Source: Acidobacteriota bacterium (GTDB lineage: Bacteria; Acidobacteriota; Vicinamibacteria; Vicinamibacterales; JACQTH01). From it: a stretch of 9,309 nt of DNA. Of this stretch, positions 1 to 5,374 are shown piece by piece (position 1 is the stretch's first letter; each line of letters opens with the position of its first letter). The translations under genes and the position numbers were made by a program. A model generated the notes under the pieces. That model did no database searches and was not told the origin of the DNA. It saw nothing but the letters and a program-made list of their open reading frames with translations. The stretch covers positions 1 to 9,309 of the forward strand of contig JACQTH010000143.1 of the NCBI GenBank assembly GCA_016210935.1, given 5' to 3'.

Positions 1-291
1 GACCCGAAGGTTGTGAAGATCGTCGACGGCTTTTCGCTGGCCTTCGGGGATGTTGAAGGTGCTGCGGGCGAGCTCCAGGACGAACCGCTCCGGCGGCACT
101 GGTGCCGTGCCCAATCCCAGCAGCTGGATAATCGGCGCCGGGCCGCCCGGAAGCGGCGCCGGATACCAATCCAGCGCAGCCGCCTCCGGTGTCGTCTGGC
201 CGAGGCATAGCGCCAGAGTGAGCGCGCAGAACGCGCGGGTGTGGAGCTGCCCTGGCAGGCGTCCTGCACGGCCCCCGACGAGGACGACCAT
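1..291 (-). CDS. Exported protein of unknown function, N-terminal part (runs off the left edge)
   Basis: Reading the minus strand from an ATG at 289-291 gives 97 codons without a stop to the window edge. The protein starts MVVLVGGRAGRLPGQLHTR, then has a hydrophobic stretch (FCALTLALCLG) and an Ala-rich region ending TPEAAA. This fits a Sec signal peptide with cleavage near residue 39. The mature part begins LDWYPAPLPGGPAPIIQLLGLG and then ERFVLELARSTFNIPEGQ. I do not recognise a family. The start codon overlaps that of the divergent small membrane gene by two bases (CATG at 289-292). In-frame ATGs further upstream, for example at 301-303, would lengthen the protein into that gene. The ATG at 291 has only a weak GGTGAG-like ribosome site. 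Export is inferred from the signal sequence alone. Confidence 0.6.
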   Translation of the reverse strand, partial: MVVLVGGRAGRLPGQLHTRAFCALTLALCLGQTTPEAAALDWYPAPLPGGPAPIIQLLGLGTAPVPPERFVLELARSTFNIPEGQRKAVDDLHNLRV

Positions 292-436
292 GCTGCTCAC
301 CATCGCCATCGTGCTGCTCATCCTGTGGCTGCTGGGAATGGTAGCCACTTCCACACTGGGCGGCGCGCTCCACATCCTGCTCATCCTCGCGATCGTGTTC
401 CTGCTGATCCGCGTGATTCGCGGCGAGCCGGTGTGA
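290..436 (+). CDS. Small DUF5670 (lmo0937-type) membrane protein
   Basis: The 48-residue product starts MLLTIAIVLLILWLLGMV, continues ATSTLGGALHILLILAIVFLLIRVI and ends RGEPV. It has two hydrophobic helices joined by a short TSTLGG turn and a basic end. This is the pattern of the lmo0937/DUF5670 family: about 50 residues, WLLG in helix 1, GG-IHILL before helix 2, and IR-I-G at the end. The function of the family is unknown; it is placed in the cytoplasmic membrane. An in-frame start at position 50 would add 80 residues unlike the family, so the ATG at 290 is preferred; it follows a GAGG-like site at about 280-283. The gene is squeezed on both sides: its start overlaps a divergent gene by 2 bp, and its last 56 bp overlap the 3' end of pcs on the other strand. 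Confidence 0.82.
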   Translation: MLLTIAIVLLILWLLGMVATSTLGGALHILLILAIVFLLIRVIRGEPV

Positions 437-1112
437 GCATCAAGCCGAGCGACAGCCCGGTGTAATAGACAGGATAGACCAGGGACACCGCGAGAAGCGT
501 CGGATGTCGGGTCCGCAGATCCATCAGTAAGAACAGCAACAGCATCGCCCAGACGATCGTCAGGCCGATCGTCAGCGCACGCAACGGCACGGTACGCGAC
601 GGATAGACGTACCGGACCGGCACGAACACCATCGCCGAGAGCAACAGCAGACACACCGCGTTCGCCGCCGGCGGAAGCTCCGCCGCGTAGAGGTAGAAGG
701 CCACGATGTTCCAGTACGACGGGAACCCGGTGAAAAAACCATCGGGGGTCTTCGCCCGCTCCAATGAAAACCCGAGGGCGCTCGACACCAGCACGACGGC
801 GACCACCGCCAGCCCCCACTCGCGCGGCAACCGGGCCGCGTGCCAGAGCAGATACGCCGGAAGAAACACGTAGGTGACGTAGTCGACGATATCGTCGAGT
901 CGGTCGCCGCGGACCGACGGCAGGCGCTCCGTGACGCGCGCGAGCCTCGCCAGCACACCGTCGGTCGAATCGATCACCGTGGCCGCCACCATCCACAGAA
1001 ACGCCGCGCGGTAATCGGCCTCCGCAATCGCCTCGAGGATCAGAAGGCCGAGCACGGCGCCGGCAGCCGTGTAGAGATGGACGAGCCAGGCAGCAACCGG
1101 AATGCGAATCAA
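381..1112 (-). CDS. pcs: Phosphatidylcholine synthase (CDP-alcohol phosphatidyltransferase)
   Basis: Pcs condenses choline with CDP-diacylglycerol to make phosphatidylcholine in the inner membrane (EC 2.7.8.24). The protein is highly hydrophobic with several membrane helices. It carries D-G-x2-A-R-x12-G-x3-D-x3-D at residues 51-77 (TTG numbering): DGVLAR, then GDRLDDIVD. The 12-residue spacer is typical of bacterial Pcs, whereas other CDP-alcohol transferases have 8. WLVHLYTAAGAV, DIVDYVTYVFLPA and FFTGFPSYWNIV match rhizobial Pcs as I remember it. The frame is open to an ATG at 1211, but that extension contains THTHTH and VRQFTNSPIHK, encoded by the 8-bp repeat array. I therefore chose the TTG at 1110-1112, which gives 243 residues. 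Neither start has a good Shine-Dalgarno site. The last 17 or so residues lie antisense to the DUF5670 gene and look like read-through beyond the usual family end. Confidence 0.85.
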   Translation of the reverse strand: MIRIPVAAWLVHLYTAAGAVLGLLILEAIAEADYRAAFLWMVAATVIDSTDGVLARLARVTERLPSVRGDRLDDIVDYVTYVFLPAYLLWHAARLPREWGLAVVAVVLVSSALGFSLERAKTPDGFFTGFPSYWNIVAFYLYAAELPPAANAVCLLLLSAMVFVPVRYVYPSRTVPLRALTIGLTIVWAMLLLFLLMDLRTRHPTLLAVSLVYPVYYTGLSLGLMLTPARRESRGSAGTRSRG

Positions 1113-1117
1113 CTTAT

Positions 1118-1157
1118 GAATTGGTGAGTTCGTGAATTGGCGAACTGGTGAATGAGT
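1118..1157 (+). repeat. 8-bp tandem array, GAATTGGT orientation (array 1)
   Basis: Five consecutive 8-bp units: GAATTGGT, GAGTTCGT, GAATTGGC, GAACTGGT, GAATGAGT. The array lies just upstream of the preferred pcs start (minus strand, TTG at 1112). Read on the minus strand it would encode the implausible NSPIHK-type peptide of the extended frame. It faces array 2 (1293-1324), which has the opposite orientation. Confidence 0.8.
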
Positions 1158-1292
1158 GTGCGTATGAGTCGGGCGAATTTGATGAACCCGTAGTTCAGCA
1201 ATTCGGACCATTCTAGACGTGAACTATGACTTTGGGGCGTCGCTCTTCACAACTCGACCGTTCCGTGCGGCGCCTCTTTCGTTCATCCCGTT

Positions 1293-1324
1293 CACCAATT
1301 CACCAATTCGCCCATTCACCAATC
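1293..1324 (-). repeat. 8-bp tandem array, CACCAATT orientation (array 2)
   Basis: Four 8-bp units on the plus strand: CACCAATT, CACCAATT, CGCCCATT, CACCAATC. They are the reverse complement of the array 1 unit, so arrays 1 and 2 form an opposed pair about 135 bp apart. The DNA between them holds the region upstream of pcs. The remaining sequence from 1325 to 1438, ahead of the next gene, shows no other feature I can support except a strong ribosome site. Confidence 0.8.
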
Positions 1325-1438
1325 TCGGGTGTGGTGGCCCGTGATGTGCATTCTCGGCGGCGCAACGGTGTGGTCCAGGCGGTCGCCGCGTGGCGCCGCG
1401 GGATCGAAGAGTCACATCTGGCAGGAGGAACACACGCT

Positions 1439-2074
1439 ATGAAGAACATCACCATCGGGCTCTGCCTCGCGGGTCTCATAGGCTTCGCCGGGGCTATCGC
1501 CGCACAGACGGCCAATCCTCAGAAGCCGGCGTATCCGCCGACCGCCACGGCAACGGAAGAGAAGACCGTCACGCTGACGGGTTGTCTCCAGAAGGGCGAG
1601 CGGCCGAACACGTGGGTGCTGAAGAACGTCACGGGCGACACCGCAGCGGTCTTTGGCACGATGAAGCCCGCTGAGCCCGGCAAGCCGGCCGGGACCGCCG
1701 GAACGGCCGCCCTGTCCGTGACACTCCAGCCGGCGGCCGGTGTCAACCTCGCCGAGCACGTCGGCCATACCGTCGAGATCACCGGGATGGTCGTGCCGCA
1801 AGGCCGCCAGCCGAAGAAAGAGGACGACCAAGCGGCCGGGCCGACTGTGCCGCCGGCGATTCCAGGCGCGACTCCACCGAGTGCGAACCCCGCAGGCGCG
1901 AATCCTGTGAATCCGCCCGCGGCGACTCCGGCGATTCCGCCGGCTGGTGATCCAGCGGCGCGTCCGGCCGACCCGCAGGTCCCCGCTGACGCAGCGGCGA
2001 TCGGCACCTCGGGCGCGAAGAGGGAGCATCGCGTCAACGTGAAGACGATCACGCACAAGGCGGAGAAATGTTGA
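1439..2074 (+). CDS. Secreted protein with TGCLQ-type beta domain and Pro/Ala-rich linker
   Basis: The 211-residue product starts at the ATG at 1439, with AGGAGG at 1423-1428 ten bases upstream. Longer in-frame starts run through repeat array 2 and are rejected. Residues 1-22 are a signal peptide (MKNITIGLCLAGLIGFAGAIA). Residues 43-120 contain VTLTGCLQKGERPNTWVLKNVTGD and, later, NLAEHVGHTVEITGMVV. This resembles small secreted OB-like beta domains that are common and unnamed in Acidobacteriota (from memory, not a named-family assignment). Residues 135-185 form a low-complexity linker of Pro, Ala, Asn and Gly (NPAGANPVNPPAATPAIPPAG). The protein ends REHRVNVKTITHKAEKC. The only two cysteines after the signal peptide, C49 and the last residue C211, could pair. 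No enzymatic motif is visible; an envelope or periplasmic role is inference. Confidence 0.8.
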   Translation: MKNITIGLCLAGLIGFAGAIAAQTANPQKPAYPPTATATEEKTVTLTGCLQKGERPNTWVLKNVTGDTAAVFGTMKPAEPGKPAGTAGTAALSVTLQPAAGVNLAEHVGHTVEITGMVVPQGRQPKKEDDQAAGPTVPPAIPGATPPSANPAGANPVNPPAATPAIPPAGDPAARPADPQVPADAAAIGTSGAKREHRVNVKTITHKAEKC

Positions 2075-2170
2075 ATTGGTGAGTTGGTGAACTGGTGAAT
2101 TGGTGGGTTGGTGAATTGGTGAATGGATTCAGTCGTTCACCAATTCACTCCTTCATCAATTCACGAATTC
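2073..2170. repeat. Opposed pair of 8-bp tandem arrays (array 3)
   Basis: Six and a half 8-bp units on the plus strand (GAATTGGT, GAGTTGGT, GAACTGGT, GAATTGGT, GGGTTGGT, GAATTGGT, GAATGG) occupy 2073-2126. A 9-bp spacer follows, then reverse-complement units at 2138-2170 (CACCAATT, CACTCCTT, CATCAATT, CACGAATT). The two halves could fold into a long imperfect hairpin. The array begins inside the stop codon of the upstream secreted-protein gene and ends 5 bp before the diguanylate cyclase ATG, so it makes up almost the whole intergenic space. Confidence 0.85.
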
Positions 2171-2175
2171 CTCCC

Positions 2176-3135
2176 ATGGCCGCGCCGCACCGTGCCGGCG
2201 ATTTCACCCTCCCTGCGGAGCCGAGGCGCGAGCCCTTCCCGCAGACGCGAGGCGAGCTCGAGGCCTGGATTCGCATGCGGCTCGATCTGCCGTCACCGCT
2301 CCAGGATCGCCTGCTCGTGGCCATCGACGAGGTCTTTGCGACCCAGCAGCGGCGCTGGCAGGAATCCAAAGAGGAAGCGATTCAGGCGCTCCTCGCCGGA
2401 TTCACCGAACGCCTGGCGGATCTCCGGACGGAGCTCTCGGCGCGCGACGCGACCGTGAGCAGCATCGCGCGGTACTTCGAAGATCTCGTCGAGACCCTCA
2501 GCGAGCGCTCCAAACGCGACAGCAAGACGAAGCTCATGACCTTCGATTGGTTCATGGAGCAGCTCGAGTCGTTTCTGGAGCTGGAGCAGCGCGTCCGCTG
2601 GTGCGCCGTGGGCCTGGTCGATATCGCCAACTTCAAGTGGTACAACGACTCGTTCGGCCACGCGCTTGGCGATCGCATCATCGAGCAGGTCGCCCATCTC
2701 CTGCGCGAGCAGGTCCGGTCCGACGACCTGCTCGCCGTCGAGCGGCCGTCCGACAACCGGCGGCCGGACCTGCACGCACGCTTCGGCGGCGACGAGTTCT
2801 GCTTTCTTATTCCGGACGTGGCCGACTCGCGGACCGCCTGCGCCATCGCCGATCGGTTTCGAGAAGGCGTGGAGCGCTTCGACTGGGCCGACCTCGATCC
2901 GCGCCTGGCGGAGTATCCGATCCGCGTCGACGTTGGGGTGGTCTGCCTGTGGATGGGGAAACTCGGAAGCCGCCGCTTCATCGCGCGCCGGCTCGCCCGC
3001 GAGCTCATCGAGCACGCGGACCGCCTGATGTACAGCGCCAAGAGCGAGGAAGAAAGCCGCGTCTATCCCATGAAGATGGCGATCGAGCGCGGCACGCTCG
3101 TCGAGCTGGCAGACGCTGAAACGCCCGAGGAGTAG
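2176..3135 (+). CDS. Diguanylate cyclase (GGDEF domain), soluble
   Basis: The enzyme makes the second messenger cyclic di-GMP from two GTP. The 319-residue protein has no membrane segment. Residues 20-115 are charged and helical (ELEAWIRMRLDLP, EEAIQALLAGFTERLADLRTEL) and probably act in dimerisation or sensing. The GGDEF domain runs from about 115 to 305. The metal and nucleotide segment DIANFKWYNDSFGHALGD is at 149-166, and RFGGDEF is at 202-208 with the GGDEF signature intact. RRPD at 195-198 sits at the usual distance before GGDEF and fits the RxxD product-inhibition site. About 14 residues (LLAVERPSDNRRPD) are inserted where typical cyclases go straight from R-S-D-D to the GGDEF turn. 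The RDxLTGLxNR stretch is altered to RDSKTKLMTFDWF. The in-frame GTG at 2095 would add 27 residues encoded by the repeat array, so the ATG at 2176 is chosen, although it lacks a clear ribosome site. Confidence 0.9.
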   Translation: MAAPHRAGDFTLPAEPRREPFPQTRGELEAWIRMRLDLPSPLQDRLLVAIDEVFATQQRRWQESKEEAIQALLAGFTERLADLRTELSARDATVSSIARYFEDLVETLSERSKRDSKTKLMTFDWFMEQLESFLELEQRVRWCAVGLVDIANFKWYNDSFGHALGDRIIEQVAHLLREQVRSDDLLAVERPSDNRRPDLHARFGGDEFCFLIPDVADSRTACAIADRFREGVERFDWADLDPRLAEYPIRVDVGVVCLWMGKLGSRRFIARRLARELIEHADRLMYSAKSEEESRVYPMKMAIERGTLVELADAETPEE

Positions 3136-3141
3136 CGTCTT

Positions 3142-3242
3142 TAGTCCGACGTGCCAGGTTTAAACCCACCGCCTTTCAGGCGGTCCGCTTTCAGCAGGTC
3201 CGATGTGATTGGCTGCTTCGGTCAACCCCGCACGTCGGACTA
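3142..3242. repeat. Inverted-repeat unit A with inner hairpin
   Basis: A perfect 13-bp inverted repeat bounds the unit: TAGTCCGACGTGC at 3142-3154 and its complement at 3230-3242. Inside is a hairpin with a 7-bp stem and 3-base loop, ACCGCCT-TTC-AGGCGGT (3168-3184). Next to it is a shorter GCT-TTC-AGC (3187-3195) with the same loop. The unit starts 6 bp after the cyclase stop codon. It contains no T-run, so it does not look like a classical rho-independent terminator. It occupies the space between convergent genes. Confidence 0.75.
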
Positions 3243-3245
3243 GTT

Positions 3246-3263
3246 GGCGCACGAATGTGCGCC
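3246..3263. repeat. Hairpin between the two inverted-repeat units
   Basis: A perfect 7-bp stem, GGCGCAC / GTGCGCC, with loop GAAT. It lies 3 bp after unit A and 3 bp before unit B. It may be part of one composite element with them. Confidence 0.65.
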
Positions 3264-3266
3264 CTA

Positions 3267-3340
3267 TGAACGACTACCGCGAGCGGCGGCGACTTTCAGT
3301 CGCGCGCGGAGTCTACCGCCTTTGAGGCGGTAGTCGTTCA
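3267..3340. repeat. Inverted-repeat unit B with inner hairpins
   Basis: A perfect 14-bp inverted repeat, TGAACGACTACCGC at 3267-3280 and its complement at 3327-3340, bounds the unit. Two hairpins lie inside: GCGACT-TTC-AGTCGC (3289-3303) and TACCGCCT-TTG-AGGCGGTA (3314-3332). The second overlaps the right outer arm, so the two folds exclude each other. The layout, outer arms around a CCGCCT/AGGCGG hairpin, repeats that of unit A, but the outer arms differ in sequence. The unit ends 23 bp before the protease stop codon. Confidence 0.75.
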
Positions 3341-3362
3341 AGCGGAAGATCTACGCCGTGGG

Positions 3363-4583
3363 TCAGTACCTACCGGCGTACACGACCTTGATGGTCTGGC
3401 CATCCTTGCTGCTATTCGCCGTCAAGACTGCGTCGCTCTTGAGCGCGAACTCGACCGCCGCCCCGGTGGCCGCCGGGTTCGATGAGAGATACAACGTGGC
3501 CGTGCCGCCCACATGCGGCGCCGCCATCGATGTGCCGGACATGGTCGTGGTGCCCCCGCCCTTTCGCGTCGACAGAATGCCGACACCGGGGGCCCAGATA
3601 TCGACGCACGGTCCGTAATTGCTCCACGACGGCTCCGCATCGTTCTGATCCGTTGCCGCCGTCGTGATGATGCCGTTGTCGATCCCCGCTCCAGCCCGGG
3701 CGGGCGAGGTATCGCAGGCATCAGCGCCGCTGTTCCCCGCGGCGATCGAATACACGACACCCGCAGCGGCGGAACGTCGGACTGCATCATCCAAGGTCTG
3801 GCTGGCGCCGCCGCCGAGGCTCATGTTCGCGACAGCCGGCAGGGTCTTGTTGGCGGTCACCCAGTCGACACCCTTGATGACGCCCGAGGTCGAACCCATC
3901 CCCCCGCACCCCAGAACCTTGACGCCGGTCAGAGGCGCCCCGGGCGCCGCCCCGACGACGTCGATGGTGTTGTCCCGCGCGGCGACGGTGCCGGCCACGT
4001 GGGTCCCGTGTCCGTGGCAGTCGGTGTTCGGGCCGCCCGCGAAGTTCACGTGCGTGAGGATGTTGAGATCGGCGTGCTTCTTGTCGATTCCGGTGTCGAT
4101 GATGTAGGCGTTGACGTTCGACACGGCGCCCGCCCCGTCGCCGGCCTTCGTCGAGCTGATATCCGCGTCGATCCGATCGATGCCCCACGGGACCGCCTGC
4201 GCGACGGCGGTCATCGTCCCGTCGGCTTCGATGCGCGCGACCAGCATGTTGCGCTCGAGATCGGCAATCTGGCGGTCGGTCAACTGCGCCGCGAAGCCTC
4301 GAACCGTCGCGCTGAAGACGTGCTCGGCTCGGAACCCGAAGCCGTTCTCCAGAGTCTGGACCGCCCCGACGACCCCGTGATCCAGGTACCCCCACGCCTG
4401 CGGGTTCGCGCGGGCGCGGTCGTCTTCGCGGTAGTTGCCCACGTAGTTCTGAAACGGCGCATCGTCTCTGAAGACGACGATCACGGACCGCGGCCCCGCA
4501 TTTCGTTGCGCCGAAGCCGTTGCGCCACCCAGAACGGCGATCGTGACGGCGACGAGACTGCCCAAAACGACACGTTTCTGCAT
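3363..4583 (-). CDS. Secreted subtilisin-like serine protease (S8, proteinase K/aqualysin type)
   Basis: An exported peptidase of 406 residues. Residues 1-26 are a signal peptide (MQKRVVLGSLVAVTIAVLGG, ending TASAQ). Residues 31-125 are an I9-type inhibitory propeptide (RSVIVVFRDD to MLVARIEADGTM). The catalytic domain spans about 132-402: Asp163 in IIDTGID, His192 in HGHGTHVAGT, oxyanion Asn284 in AAGNSG and Ser352 in SGTSMAAPHV, all intact. Four Cys in the catalytic domain (189, 226, 290, 326) could form disulfides, as in aqualysin and proteinase K. No C-terminal P-domain or sorting signal follows. The ATG at 4583 is preceded by GGAG and directly opens the signal peptide; the longer in-frame start at 4691 adds 36 residues that would bury it. 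It converges on the cyclase gene across the palindromic element and is probably transcribed alone. Confidence 0.93.
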   Translation of the reverse strand: MQKRVVLGSLVAVTIAVLGGATASAQRNAGPRSVIVVFRDDAPFQNYVGNYREDDRARANPQAWGYLDHGVVGAVQTLENGFGFRAEHVFSATVRGFAAQLTDRQIADLERNMLVARIEADGTMTAVAQAVPWGIDRIDADISSTKAGDGAGAVSNVNAYIIDTGIDKKHADLNILTHVNFAGGPNTDCHGHGTHVAGTVAARDNTIDVVGAAPGAPLTGVKVLGCGGMGSTSGVIKGVDWVTANKTLPAVANMSLGGGASQTLDDAVRRSAAAGVVYSIAAGNSGADACDTSPARAGAGIDNGIITTAATDQNDAEPSWSNYGPCVDIWAPGVGILSTRKGGGTTTMSGTSMAAPHVGGTATLYLSSNPAATGAAVEFALKSDAVLTANSSKDGQTIKVVYAGRY

Positions 4584-4747
4584 CTGTTTTCTCCAAACAG
4601 TGCTGGGACGAGTGGACGAGCATGCGCGACGGGAGCAAAGCCCATTCCGCCGGCGTTCCTCCGCGCCAACGGTCAGGCGACACACGCGCAACGTGCCGTG
4701 GCCGCTGAGGAGGAGCAGCCAGACGCGACCGTTGTGGATGCTCTATC

Positions 4748-5005
4748 TTGGCTGGCTTTTTCGACGAGGACGTCAGGCCGTCCTGGTTCGAGGCGCCTGA
4801 TACGCACACGAACTTCGTCTTCCTCGACCTGGGGCGGCCGGCCAGCCAGTTCCGGGAGGCGTGCCGTGCGCTCGGCGTGAGCGTCGGCCGGGACTTTCCG
4901 CCGATGGAGAAGACCCACGGCCGCATTTCGCTCGGGACGATGGAGGAGATGCAGAAGGCGTTGGAGGTCTTTCGAAAGGTCTTGACGGCCAGGACCTCGG
5001 CCTAG
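4748..5005 (+). pseudogene. C-terminal remnant of a HisC-like PLP-dependent aminotransferase
   Basis: The 85 or so residues contain EAPDTHTNFVFLDLGRP, then REACRALGVSVGRDFPP and THGRISLGTMEEMQKALEVF. This matches the small C-terminal domain of class I/II (histidinol-phosphate type) aminotransferases: S-x-TNFV-x-x-D, a GV-x-VGR-x-F/W-P loop, and RIS(V)GT-x-EM near the end. The PLP-binding lysine domain, about three quarters of the enzyme, is absent. The same frame upstream meets a stop at 4706-4708, and nothing aminotransferase-like appears between the protease start and this point. The only starts are non-ATG (for example TTG at 4748) without a ribosome site. I read it as a 5'-deleted gene. 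The 164 bp before it, back to 4584, hold nothing else I can support. Confidence 0.7.
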
Positions 5006-5020
5006 AGCCGCGCACTCCCA

Positions 5021-5374
5021 TCACGGGAACAGGGCCCCAATCTGCCCGGACGCCTTCGGCGTGAATCGGAGCAGGCACTTGAAGAGCGCCTGGTGTGTCT
5101 CGAGCGACGGACGATCCTCCAGGTAGAGTGAAGCCACGAGCTCACGCCATCTGACGGCCTCCCGGCGGCGGGATCTTGATGTCGTCGTGCCGACCGTCAG
5201 ATCGACCAGCTGCAGAACCCGCTCGTAACTCCGGCGCGCATGGTCCCACGAGTTGGATTCCAGCAGATGCATTGCGCGATTCATCTCGTTGCCGATCATC
5301 AGGATCTGATCGTCGAACGAGAACTCGGACCATCGTGCGGACGTCAGACGGGCATGCTGCTGTGTGGTGGTCAC
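5021..5374 (-). CDS. Uncharacterised 117-residue protein, coupled to DUF5674
   Basis: The frame opens at a GTG (5372-5374) preceded by GGGGAGAG, five bases before the start. An ATG at 5506 in the same frame lies deep inside the upstream gene and is rejected. The product begins VTTTQQHARLTSARWSEFSF and contains DDQILMIGNEMNRAMHLLE, SNSWDHARRSYERVLQLVDL, REAVRWRELVASLYLED and HQALFKCLLRFTP. It appears entirely alpha-helical and soluble, with a TPR-like flavour (WDHARRSYERVLQLVDLT). I know no named family. Its GTG overlaps the stop of the DUF5674 gene (GTGA, 5371-5374), so the two are very probably co-translated and may act together. It contains one cysteine and no obvious catalytic motif. Confidence 0.75.
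   Translation of the reverse strand: MTTTQQHARLTSARWSEFSFDDQILMIGNEMNRAMHLLESNSWDHARRSYERVLQLVDLTVGTTTSRSRRREAVRWRELVASLYLEDRPSLETHQALFKCLLRFTPKASGQIGALFP

Noticed and set aside
1224..1433. Minus-strand 69-codon frame containing LVNGRIGELVNGMNE
   Set aside because: That peptide is encoded by the 8-bp array; no ribosome site or family supports it.
1412..2056. Minus-strand frames opposite the secreted-protein gene
   Set aside because: The plus strand has a perfect ribosome site, signal peptide and domain; the minus frames are Arg-rich or low-complexity shadows.
2293..3041. Minus-strand frames opposite the diguanylate cyclase
   Set aside because: The GGDEF reading is unambiguous, and the antisense frames have no domain.
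3168..3184. Hairpin ACCGCCT-TTC-AGGCGGT as a rho-independent terminator of the cyclase gene
   Set aside because: It lacks a following T-run on either strand; it is better treated as part of the repeat element.
3513..4880. Long plus-strand open frame of 455 codons opposite the protease gene
   Set aside because: It is the antisense shadow of a GC-rich gene with strong S8 protease motifs; the translation is Arg/Asp/Gly-rich and has no recognisable domain.
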